DNA of 5,351 nt from Candidatus Hydrogenedentes bacterium CG07_land_8_20_14_0_80_42_17 (GTDB taxonomy: Bacteria > UBA8481), in the NCBI GenBank assembly GCA_002780065.1, contig PEWQ01000121.1:1-5351 (forward strand). The letters run 5' to 3'. This document shows positions 1 to 5,292 of this stretch, piece after piece. Position 1 is the stretch's first letter. Each line of letters starts with the position of its first letter. The position numbers and the translations under genes are program-made. Below the pieces are notes generated by a model, which saw only the letters and a list, made by a program, of their open reading frames with translations, was not told the DNA's origin and did not search any database.

Positions 1-41
1 TAAAATTTTCAATTTGCACTTTCCAATTTGCAATTTCAAAT
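1..41 (+). repeat. Left copy of 41-bp heptamer-based repeat, inverted partner of 5293-5333
   Basis: The tract is built from five consecutive 7-bp units (6-12, 13-19, 20-26, 27-33, 34-40) of the form TTTGCAA with variants TTTTCAA, TTTGCAC, TTTCCAA and TTTCAAA. It matches the reverse complement of 5293-5333 at 40 of 41 positions; the single difference is C instead of G at position 23. It contains no plausible gene. The copy starts at the first base of the window, so its true left boundary is not visible. It is joined at 56-133 to a hairpin element, and the same combination occurs in inverted order at the right end. Confidence 0.9.
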
Positions 42-55
42 ATTATAACTCGTCA

Positions 56-133
56 TGGAGGCACAGGCGCTACGCGTCAATGGACGCCTCGCGTCAATGG
101 ACGCCCTCGCGTCAATGGACGCCTCGCCTGTGC
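56..133 (+). repeat. Compound hairpin element: outer stem enclosing three identical mini-hairpins
   Basis: A perfect 9-bp stem pairs GCACAGGCG (61-69) with CGCCTGTGC (125-133). The enclosed loop carries three exact copies of GCGTCAATGGACGC at 74-87, 91-104 and 109-122, separated by CTC and CCTC. Each copy is itself a 5-bp stem (GCGTC with GACGC) with an AATG loop, so the single strand could fold into a four-way, cloverleaf-like shape. The 13-nt core TGGAGGCACAGGC (56-68) recurs inverted at 5264-5276. The element lies 29 bp beyond the toxin stop codon. No T-run follows it on the minus strand, so it does not look like a standard intrinsic terminator. Confidence 0.85.
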
Positions 134-162
134 AAACTACCTGCTAAATCCTGCGGCGGCAC

Positions 163-561
163 TCATCCTGATAATCGATCCCAAAACTCACGCGGCGAAA
201 GTATCTCGATCCACTTGTACTTATGCAGAGTCAATAAGTCGGAATCTCCAGTCACAAGGCAGTCAACACGCCCTGCTACGGCCGTCCCTATCACATGTAG
301 ATCGGTATGGTCTCTGCACACTCTCTTTTCAATGACAGCAGGAATCACGATCTCGCACGACGACTTGATCAATTCAATGATTCGGTCGATTATCTCATCA
401 GGCATCTTCAGCTTCTTTGAAAAGACCTTGCGGATTTCTTTCAGTATCTCCATTCCTATAACTATTGAATGGTTGCTCAAACACGTTTCGTACACATCGC
501 AACATAGACCTCTGGTGGCAAATGCGGCGACGTATATGTTTGTGTCGAGGACAACTTTCAC
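163..561 (-). CDS. PIN-domain toxin of a type II toxin-antitoxin pair (VapC-like)
   Basis: This is a 132-aa PIN-domain protein, the usual length for VapC-like toxins, most like the 'putative toxin-antitoxin system toxin component, PIN family' group (COG1569/TIGR00305 type). PIN toxins are Mg2+-dependent ribonucleases; the RNA target of this one cannot be read from sequence. Acidic metal-site candidates are all present: D6 in LDTNI, E42 in EILKEI, D87 in the RDHTDLH segment, and D106 with D108 in VTGDSDLL. There is no signal peptide or membrane segment, so it is cytoplasmic. The start is GTG (559-561), overlapping the antitoxin stop as GTGA, with GGAAG a few bases upstream inside the antitoxin gene. 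Antitoxin-first order with overlap implies coupled translation. The frame is intact with all acidic residues kept, so it is probably active. I am sure of the fold, less sure of the exact subfamily. Confidence 0.9.
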   Translation of the reverse strand: MKVVLDTNIYVAAFATRGLCCDVYETCLSNHSIVIGMEILKEIRKVFSKKLKMPDEIIDRIIELIKSSCEIVIPAVIEKRVCRDHTDLHVIGTAVAGRVDCLVTGDSDLLTLHKYKWIEILSPREFWDRLSG

Positions 562-776
562 GAGATCTTCCGAAATACATCCTCGTCAGTCAACAGGCCC
601 TGAGCCTCAGCAAATGGCAGGGTTTGGTTTCTCAAACGCCTAAATCGCCTGACGGCAATGAACCGGCTCAACGATTCTCGCACCAGCTCACTAATCGGGA
701 CCCTATCCTCCCTGCTGATCTTCTTAAGTTGCCCTTGAAGATCCTTTGGGAGTCTAACCGTAATACTATCAGACAT
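558..776 (-). CDS. Ribbon-helix-helix (CopG-type) antitoxin
   Basis: This 72-aa protein is the likely antitoxin of the PIN toxin that follows it. Residues 4-10 (SITVRLP) form the DNA-contacting beta strand of a ribbon-helix-helix domain. Helix A follows, then a turn at VPIS and helix B (ELVRESLSRFI). The basic, then acidic C-terminal part (about residues 38-72, ending LLTDEDVFRKIS) is typical of the region that binds and inhibits the toxin. An upstream in-frame ATG would add 18 residues, but the ATG at 774-776 is preferred: it has a strong AGAGGTGA Shine-Dalgarno at 781-788, and the longer version would translate that site and run through the predicted promoter. It overlaps the toxin start by 4 nt. 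The promoter at 796-824 contains a palindrome that this protein probably binds for autorepression; that binding is inference. Confidence 0.88.
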   Translation of the reverse strand: MSDSITVRLPKDLQGQLKKISREDRVPISELVRESLSRFIAVRRFRRLRNQTLPFAEAQGLLTDEDVFRKIS

Positions 777-780
777 AATC

Positions 781-788
781 TCACCTCT
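781..788 (-). promoter_or_regulatory. Shine-Dalgarno of the antitoxin gene, deciding its start
   Basis: On the minus strand this reads AGAGGTGA, with the GAGG core 7 nt before the ATG at 774-776. It selects this ATG over the in-frame ATG 54 bp upstream, which has no comparable site. Confidence 0.75.
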
Positions 789-795
789 GTAAGCA

Positions 796-824
796 ATTGT
801 ATGACATTTGACGTCAAAATGCAA
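796..824 (-). promoter_or_regulatory. Predicted sigma-70-type promoter of the toxin-antitoxin operon
   Basis: On the minus strand, TTGCAT (819-824) and TACAAT (796-801) are separated by exactly 17 bp. Transcription would begin near 789, giving a very short leader that holds the antitoxin Shine-Dalgarno. The match to the consensus boxes and the placement just upstream of the chosen start support it. Chance similarity in AT-rich DNA is possible. Confidence 0.6.
807..818. promoter_or_regulatory. Palindromic probable operator between the -35 and -10 boxes
   Basis: TTTGACGTCAAA is a perfect 12-bp palindrome sitting wholly inside the spacer of the predicted toxin-antitoxin promoter. A further TGACA at 802-806 lies 7 bp from the TGACG at 809-813, giving possible extra half-sites. 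Ribbon-helix-helix antitoxins commonly repress their own operon by binding short symmetric or tandem half-sites over the promoter. Occupancy by this antitoxin is inferred from position and symmetry. Confidence 0.6.
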
Positions 825-990
825 GATCATATCTTTAGCAGATCGGCATTAATTTGCCCCCCATTTGTTACGACCGTGAAGGACTCGAATCAAGAAAAGA
901 ACATAAGCCGCAAAATAATGCTATTGATATGGCTACTGCCATGGGCATAGTCGGTTGAATGAATGATGTAATAAAATTAAATAAGGTAGC

Positions 991-1008
991 CAAAGGCTTT
1001 AGCCTGCG
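991..1008. repeat. Imperfect palindrome, possibly a decayed dispersed hairpin repeat
   Basis: CAAAGGCTTTAGCCTGCG is symmetric around 999/1000. Its core AGGC-TTTA-GCCT forms a 4-bp stem, extendable by a T-A pair if the loop shrinks. The outermost C-G pair also matches, but the two pairs at 992/1007 and 993/1006 do not. Changing two A bases to G and C would make it near-perfect. Calling it a decayed copy of a dispersed palindrome is inference from this shape alone. Confidence 0.4.
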
Positions 1009-1070
1009 TTCAAAAAATTTTGATAATAATAATTACGCAAACTTCTGCAAAATCTATGGTTTCTTTTTTC

Positions 1071-1076
1071 TATAAT
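1071..1076 (+). promoter_or_regulatory. Possible -10 box for the membrane protein-trpC-ftsEX operon
   Basis: A perfect TATAAT lies 25 bp before the ATG at 1102, so transcription could start near 1083 with a leader of about 19 nt. No good TTGACA-like -35 box is seen 16-18 bp upstream, and there is no TGN extension. The call rests on the -10 box and its position alone. Confidence 0.35.
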
Positions 1077-1101
1077 TGACGTATTATTTGATTGAATACT
1101 A

Positions 1102-2463
1102 ATGTTTATCGCCATTCTATTGCTCTTCACAGTCTCCGTAGCGCTCTTTGTGCTCTCGGGTCTTTTCAATCGGGCGCCAAGCGGTCAGCTCCGCTCATCG
1201 CTTATTGCTCAGACTATGGCTGTCACTATCGGTGCTCTTATCAAGCTCTCTATCTTACTCATCTTTAACTACACAAACTTCGAAATAGCATCATTGTTCG
1301 ATTCCATAGCAAATTTTTCCTTTGCGCTCGGGGGAGCGATAGGTCTCTCAATAATGACTTATATCAGAACAGGCAAATGGAGCCGAATATTTTTATTTAT
1401 CACTCTCTTCTCTCTTCTGCCGACTTATGGAATTATTTTTTGCTCGCTGATCTGGTTTGCAATACCAATTTTAATTGCAATGATTGCTTCTGCTGACCGT
1501 GATCCTCAAATGAGAATTAAACTTCAAACTATTCAAGCCGGAACTATTGGAGGAGGACTCTTATTTGTTTTTATCGCCTTTCTCAGATTCTTCGACCAGA
1601 CACCTCTGGGTATGGAAATAGTTGGGCCTTTGATGAGCGTGCTGTTTATCTATGCCGGTCTCAATGTTCATAATGATCCTGAAAATGAGTTCTATTATCC
1701 TGAAGTTATTACTTTGGTCAAAACTGGTCTCGTAATTTTATTTTCAATATCGTTTCTTCCTTTTCTTCTGCTCGATCAACATAACGGACTGATTCTAATA
1801 AAATTTCTTCTCTCGGCATTTAATCTGATTACTTGTTTCATTCTTATTCTGCTCTTCATGCATTTCGATTCTGCAAGCATAAAAACGTTTTTCGTTCTGC
1901 TCATTCTTGCGATAATGCCTGAAATAGGAGTTCATCTCTATTCAGAACAACTGGAAGTTTTTCTTCAAAACGGCCTGCATCTTATTTCGAGAACTTTCCT
2001 CGTTATGTCATGTCTATTCATTTTGAAACAATATCTGAGATGGGGATTCGAAATCGTGCAGAGCATGGTAATGCTGATTACCGCTGTCTCCGCGGCATCT
2101 ATTGTATTTCTTGTCATATACATTTTTGAGCCGAGTCTTCCTCTGAGCAAACTCTTTACCGAAGAAAAAATACTCCATGATGGTTTTCTATTCATGAATT
2201 TCGTCGTGCTCTTTTCACTTCCGCCAGTCCTACTGAATTATTCGCTCGGCACGATGAGGGTCACATGGTCGATTTTGACGCTTGGAGTCTTCCTTGTCGT
2301 TTACTCTGATTTTCTGCCGACAGAAATAATTTGCTATGAGCATAACGTAAGCGAACTTATCGGAACAAGTCTTATTATGCTTGCATTCATGACGCTCTGG
2401 AGATACATAAACTCGATGATACAAAAAATTCATTCGTTAGCTCAAACGTTCGACGAAAAATGA
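1102..2463 (+). CDS. Polytopic integral membrane protein of unknown function
   Basis: I do not recognise this 453-aa protein. It is strongly hydrophobic throughout, with about 12-14 predicted membrane segments at roughly residues 2-21, 34-55, 66-88, 95-130 (probably two), 146-164, 171-188, 205-224, 230-253, 261-280, 293-310, 320-342, 362-380, 387-404 and 418-436. Charged residues are few and sit mostly in short loops. The C-terminal 20 residues (INSMIQKIHSLAQTFDEK) form a short amphipathic helix on one face of the membrane and resemble the helix that links membrane sensors to a signalling domain, but no such domain follows. No transporter, flippase or enzyme motif was identified. The ATG is the only in-frame start, because a stop lies at 1093-1095, and it has no evident Shine-Dalgarno. 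Its stop overlaps the trpC start by ATGA, so it is likely co-translated with trpC and ftsEX. A role in the cell envelope would fit the neighbours but is a guess. Confidence 0.8.
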   Translation: MFIAILLLFTVSVALFVLSGLFNRAPSGQLRSSLIAQTMAVTIGALIKLSILLIFNYTNFEIASLFDSIANFSFALGGAIGLSIMTYIRTGKWSRIFLFITLFSLLPTYGIIFCSLIWFAIPILIAMIASADRDPQMRIKLQTIQAGTIGGGLLFVFIAFLRFFDQTPLGMEIVGPLMSVLFIYAGLNVHNDPENEFYYPEVITLVKTGLVILFSISFLPFLLLDQHNGLILIKFLLSAFNLITCFILILLFMHFDSASIKTFFVLLILAIMPEIGVHLYSEQLEVFLQNGLHLISRTFLVMSCLFILKQYLRWGFEIVQSMVMLITAVSAASIVFLVIYIFEPSLPLSKLFTEEKILHDGFLFMNFVVLFSLPPVLLNYSLGTMRVTWSILTLGVFLVVYSDFLPTEIICYEHNVSELIGTSLIMLAFMTLWRYINSMIQKIHSLAQTFDEK

Positions 2464-3224
2464 CGGCCATCGATAATATTTTGGAAGAAAAGCAGAAGGA
2501 AATATTCCAACTCGAAAATTCAGATCTTTTGCAAAAAGCTCGAACACGGCGCAGTTATTCGTTTCAGAATGCTTTATCCAAAAATGGCATCTCTTTAATT
2601 GCAGAGGTAAAGCGTTCTTCACCGTCAGCCGGAGACTTCGATATCAATCCGAATGCGCTGATGAAATCATACATTGATGCCGGAGCGGATGCGCTCTCTA
2701 TCCTTTCGGACAAACACTTTGGCATGAATGTCGGCGAATTCGAAGCTCTGGCTTCCAAATCAAAATTGCCGGTGCTGAGAAAAGATTTTATTCTTTCAAA
2801 AAAGCAAGTGTTGGAATCATGGATTCTCGGAGCCGACGCGGTTCTTCTGATCGCGTCATTTCTTGACTCGAAAAAACTTGATGAGTTCGGTGCATACGCG
2901 GAAGAACTCGGATTGGATGTTCTCTACGAGGTTCATTCAGCTGAAGAATTGAAATCTCTTCCGAAGCGTGCGAAAATAATCGGGATAAACAACAGAAATC
3001 TTAAGGATGCTCATTTGAGCACAGACACAGGATTATGCTCGGAGCTTGTTTCTAAATTGCCTAAAGGTTCCATCAAAGTTGCAGAGTCAGGATTTGAGCG
3101 TGGAAAAAATGTGCCAAAAGGTTTTGATGCAGTGCTCATAGGAACCGGTTTGATTCGAGAATTCAAACTCAACAATAATCTCAAAGCGACGATAAATAAG
3201 ATCAAGGAGAAATGTTTATTATGA
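2460..3224 (+). CDS. trpC: Indole-3-glycerol phosphate synthase
   Basis: This enzyme closes 1-(2-carboxyphenylamino)-1-deoxyribulose 5-phosphate to indole-3-glycerol phosphate with loss of CO2 and water, the step before tryptophan synthase. At 254 aa it is the standard monofunctional (beta/alpha)8 length, with no PRAI fusion. Expected catalytic residues are all visible: E49 and K51 in AEVKRSSPSAG, K108 in LRKDFI, E157 in YEVHSAEEL, N178 in IGINNRNL, and E209-S210 in VAESG. The phosphate-binding loop is the LIGTGLI segment near 226-232. Its ATG overlaps the preceding stop by 4 nt, with no clear Shine-Dalgarno, which suggests reinitiation by ribosomes finishing the membrane-protein gene. Its own stop overlaps the ftsE start in the same way. 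No other trp gene is present, so the pathway must be completed elsewhere. No attenuator or leader peptide is seen upstream of the operon. Confidence 0.96.
   Translation: MTAIDNILEEKQKEIFQLENSDLLQKARTRRSYSFQNALSKNGISLIAEVKRSSPSAGDFDINPNALMKSYIDAGADALSILSDKHFGMNVGEFEALASKSKLPVLRKDFILSKKQVLESWILGADAVLLIASFLDSKKLDEFGAYAEELGLDVLYEVHSAEELKSLPKRAKIIGINNRNLKDAHLSTDTGLCSELVSKLPKGSIKVAESGFERGKNVPKGFDAVLIGTGLIREFKLNNNLKATINKIKEKCLL
3204..3209 (+). promoter_or_regulatory. Shine-Dalgarno of ftsE, deciding its start
   Basis: AAGGAG within the end of trpC lies 11 nt before the ATG at 3221 but only 2 nt before the in-frame ATG at 3212. The latter spacing is too short for initiation. The ftsX site (GGAGG at 3916-3920, 10 nt before its ATG) has a similar long spacing, which supports the 3221 choice. 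Confidence 0.65.
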
Positions 3225-3934
3225 GTTTGAATCCTACGGTAAAATTTAAGCGAGTTACAAAAAAATTCTTTGACCCGAGCGGAGACGGAGAAATTAGTGC
3301 GATAGAAAATTTGACCTTTACATTGCATGAACGATCTTTTCTATTTCTCACCGGAGCGTCAGGCGCCGGAAAAACAACCCTGATAAGAATGCTCTATGCC
3401 GAGCTTTTTCCAACAGACGGAGAATTGATAGTTTGCGGGAGAAATATTTCGAAGATCAAAGAGAAACACATTCCGTTATTACGAAGGCAGGTAGGCGTAA
3501 TTCATCAGAGCTTTCACTTAATCGAGCGAAAAAGCGCTGTAGATAACGTAGCGCTCGCGCTTCTTATTAAAGGGGTCGGAAGAAAGAAAGCAATCAAAAG
3601 AGCGGAAGAACTGCTCGAAATGGTAAGGCTGACAGATAGAAAAAACCATCCGGTAATTACGATGGCTGACGGGGAAAAGCAGAGAGTAGCTCTTGCTCGA
3701 GCGCTGGCAGTCGAACCGCAATTAGTCGTAGCTGACGAACCGACCGGCAATCTCGATCCTCAACTTTCAGACGAAGTTTTTGCCATCTTGGAATCGATGC
3801 TGAAAAGAGGATGCAGTGTAATCGTTGCGACGCATGATTCCAGACGCGTTGAGTCTTCAGAACACTCGGTTATTTATCTCGACAAAGGCAGAATCAAAGC
3901 TGTGCGCGGAGATGTGGAGGCTGAGATACAATGA
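3221..3934 (+). CDS. ftsE: Cell division ATP-binding protein FtsE
   Basis: This is the cytoplasmic ATPase of the FtsEX complex, which couples ATP hydrolysis through FtsX to activation of septal peptidoglycan hydrolases. Numbering from the ATG at 3221 (237 aa, slightly over the usual length of about 225): Walker A GASGAGKT at 45-52 with K51, Q-loop Q96, Walker B LVVADEP with D172 and E173, D-loop GNLDP, and H-loop H205 in ATHD. The signature motif is abnormal: MADGE (148-152) replaces LSGGE, losing the signature serine and the first glycine, although the following KQRVALARAL is normal. The residue before the Q-loop Gln is His where FtsE usually has Phe. Assignment as FtsE rather than a LolD or MacB type ATPase rests on ftsX overlapping it by ATGA. 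An ATG at 3212 would add three residues but has poor ribosome-site spacing. Confidence 0.93.
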   Translation: MSLNPTVKFKRVTKKFFDPSGDGEISAIENLTFTLHERSFLFLTGASGAGKTTLIRMLYAELFPTDGELIVCGRNISKIKEKHIPLLRRQVGVIHQSFHLIERKSAVDNVALALLIKGVGRKKAIKRAEELLEMVRLTDRKNHPVITMADGEKQRVALARALAVEPQLVVADEPTGNLDPQLSDEVFAILESMLKRGCSVIVATHDSRRVESSEHSVIYLDKGRIKAVRGDVEAEIQ

Positions 3935-4782
3935 TCGGATTTGCCTTTAGAGAAATGGTCGACTCAATCAAAGTCGGGCGAACACGAACTTTGATGACGA
4001 TCACCACCGTGTCAATTGCGCTTATGATCTTCTCAGGCTTTCTTTTAATCAGCCATAATCTCAAACTTGGCATGGACAGATTTCGCTCTACCGCAAAAAT
4101 AGATGTAATCTTGAAAGAAAATTCTAACTCGGCGGATATTTCTGTCGCGTTAAAAAATCTGCCCGAAGTTAAATCAATAAAAGTTTTTTCAAAAGCTGAC
4201 GCATTTAAATATTTCAGCGATGCCGTCGGCTCTAAACTTGCCGAAGGAATAAGAGAAGCTTACGGCAATCAACCTTTCTTCTCTTTTATCGAAGTTTCAT
4301 TGAAAGAAAAAATGACCGAGCCTGACGAGCTCGCGGTCAAAATTAAAGCGATGAATGGAGTATCTGAAGTTCTTTACGGAAAAGAAACTGTTAAGCGCAT
4401 GAGTAAAATTGCAACTATGATAAATTACTCTACGCTGGCTATTGGAGTAATTATGACGGTTTTTGTTCTGCTTATAATTCTCAATGGAATCAGGTCAACA
4501 ATTCATGCCAGAAAAGATGACATATACGTGATGCGTCTGGTCGGAGCGAGTGACGGTTTCGTCAGACTTCCTTTTTTTATGGAAGGAGCATTGACAAGTT
4601 TTATCGGCGGAGCAATTGGAATAGGCGTCGTTTACGTTGCGTTCGAAGAGATACATAAAAGAATTACATTTTTAGGGCTGGAATTTTTGCCGCCGGAAAT
4701 TATTTTATCGATACTGATATTTTCCTGTACACTTGGCGCGCTCGGCGGCATTATTGCAGTCAGAGAAGCAATAGATGAGTGA
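3931..4782 (+). CDS. ftsX: Cell division protein FtsX, permease-like subunit
   Basis: This inner-membrane partner of FtsE is 283 aa long, within the FtsX range. It has the family topology: a cytoplasmic N-terminus with basic residues, TM1 about 21-43, a large extracytoplasmic loop about 44-164, TM2 about 167-187, TM3 about 216-237 and TM4 about 256-277. The stretch IHARKDDIYVMRLVGAS followed by the PFFMEGAL segment (191-221) is the hallmark FtsX region. The large outer loop is where FtsX proteins contact hydrolases or their activators such as EnvC, PcsB or RipC. It starts within the ftsE stop (ATGA) and has GGAGG at 3916-3920. No peptidoglycan hydrolase or EnvC-like gene follows; the next gene is a DCC-family protein, so the hydrolase partner must be encoded elsewhere. 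Confidence 0.95.
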   Translation: MIGFAFREMVDSIKVGRTRTLMTITTVSIALMIFSGFLLISHNLKLGMDRFRSTAKIDVILKENSNSADISVALKNLPEVKSIKVFSKADAFKYFSDAVGSKLAEGIREAYGNQPFFSFIEVSLKEKMTEPDELAVKIKAMNGVSEVLYGKETVKRMSKIATMINYSTLAIGVIMTVFVLLIILNGIRSTIHARKDDIYVMRLVGASDGFVRLPFFMEGALTSFIGGAIGIGVVYVAFEEIHKRITFLGLEFLPPEIILSILIFSCTLGALGGIIAVREAIDE

Positions 4783-5123
4783 TGAGAGTTGCGATTTATG
4801 ATGGGAGATGCAGTATATGTCGGAGATTTGCTTCTCTTCTAAGAAAATATATTTCTCTGCGTGAAATGGACGTAGTCCCATGCAATAGTGAAATTCAAAA
4901 AAAGATTGCTCCAAATATTTCAGCAGAAATGTGTCTGAAATCATTTGTGCTGATTGAAGAAGACGGAAGCGTATTGATTGGTGGAGACGCAGTTTTGAGG
5001 GCAGTGACTCTTGCTCCTGCTCTGGAAAAATATCGGGCACTTGCAGAAAGCCTTGCGGTCCGCATTGCGGCAAAAGGCATCTATTACGGAATTTCAAATA
5101 TACGAAAAATCGACAGAGATTAA
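4782..5123 (+). CDS. DCC/DUF393-family CxxC protein, putative thiol-disulfide oxidoreductase
   Basis: This 113-aa protein matches the DCC (DUF393) family, annotated as thiol-disulfide oxidoreductase-like, although its biochemical role is not well established. The N-terminal YDGRCSIC gives the defining D-G-x-C-x-x-C pattern (D7, G8, C10, C13). The middle (SFVLIEEDGSVLIGGDAVLRAV) is the family's conserved second block, with the G-G-D-A turn. The C-terminal GIYYGISNIRKIDRD corresponds to the usual aromatic/basic ending. There is no signal peptide or membrane span, so it is probably cytoplasmic. The start is ambiguous. ATG at 4782 overlaps the ftsX stop as TGATG; GTG at 4779 would add one residue and give a 4-nt GTGA overlap. 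It is the last gene of the operon. A link to division or envelope redox state is possible from position only. Confidence 0.85.
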   Translation: MRVAIYDGRCSICRRFASLLRKYISLREMDVVPCNSEIQKKIAPNISAEMCLKSFVLIEEDGSVLIGGDAVLRAVTLAPALEKYRALAESLAVRIAAKGIYYGISNIRKIDRD

Positions 5124-5175
5124 TTCAGTAATAAAATCGAAAAAAGATAGCCGCCTCTTGAATGATGAATAAGTC

Positions 5176-5202
5176 AAAAGGCAAATGGCAAAGGGCAAAA
5201 GG
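5176..5202 (+). repeat. Heptamer tandem tract (AAANGGC), nearly four units
   Basis: The units are AAAAGGC (5176-5182), AAATGGC (5183-5189), AAAGGGC (5190-5196) and a partial AAAAGG (5197-5202). On the minus strand this reads as TTTGCCN repeats, close to the TTTGCAA units of the 41-bp tracts, and in the same orientation as the nearby 5293-5333 copy. It lies 52 bp past the last stop codon and has no coding character. Confidence 0.8.
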
Positions 5203-5240
5203 AATGACACATGTAAACACTTTAGTTCAAGAATAAGCAT

Positions 5241-5282
5241 GCGCCGTAAACACAGGCGATGGTGCCTGTGCCTCCAAGGCGT
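5241..5282 (-). repeat. Two-tier hairpin, right-hand relative of the 56-133 element
   Basis: The inner stem CACAGGC (5251-5257) pairs with GCCTGTG (5264-5270) around a 6-nt loop. An outer stem pairs GCGCC (5241-5245) with GGCGT (5278-5282), four Watson-Crick pairs plus one G-T. The 13-nt core GCCTGTGCCTCCA (5264-5276) is the exact reverse complement of 56-68, and the 41-bp tract follows at 5293, so this is the same composite element inverted. Here the loop lacks the three mini-hairpins found at the left end. No T-run follows, so terminator activity for the operon is doubtful. Confidence 0.8.
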
Positions 5283-5292
5283 CTCCCGTTAA

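Larger units (their letters stand above)
777..1101. other. Intergenic region between divergent toxin-antitoxin and ftsEX operons
   Basis: These 325 bases separate the two operons. The left part (777-824) holds the antitoxin ribosome site, promoter and operator. The middle (about 830-960) shows no convincing gene or RNA, only a small bulged hairpin at 933-950 (CTA-TGCC paired with GGCA-TAG around an ATG loop). The right part holds a decayed palindrome at 991-1008 and a possible -10 box at 1071-1076. Open frames crossing it lack start signals and coding character. Confidence 0.7.

Noticed and set aside
61-133. Tandem units as a CRISPR array
   Set aside because: The 14-nt repeats with 3-4 nt spacers are far too short, the spacers are not unique sequences, and no cas gene is present.
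14-643. Long open frame of 209 codons on the plus strand
   Set aside because: It runs through the heptamer tract, the three mini-hairpins and the antisense of the toxin gene. The protein has no domain character, and the minus-strand toxin reading is clearly the real one.
777-830. N-terminal extension of the antitoxin by 18 residues
   Set aside because: The extension would translate the strong Shine-Dalgarno at 781-788 and the promoter -10 box, and it adds nothing to the ribbon-helix-helix domain.
870-900. ACTCGAATC stretch resembling a tRNA T-loop
   Set aside because: No matching acceptor, anticodon or D arm can be built on either side or either strand.
465-950. Open frame of 161 codons on the plus strand
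   Set aside because: It is antisense to the toxin-antitoxin pair and its promoter, with low-complexity, non-family-like translation and no ribosome site.
3212-3220. Earlier ATG for ftsE giving three extra residues
   Set aside because: The AAGGAG site is only 2 nt from this ATG, while the ATG at 3221 has usable spacing and the ATGA overlap seen at other junctions.
5241-5282. Hairpin as intrinsic terminator of the ftsEX operon
   Set aside because: The stem is good, but neither strand has a T-run directly after it, and it is shared with the left element, so it is better explained as part of the repeat.
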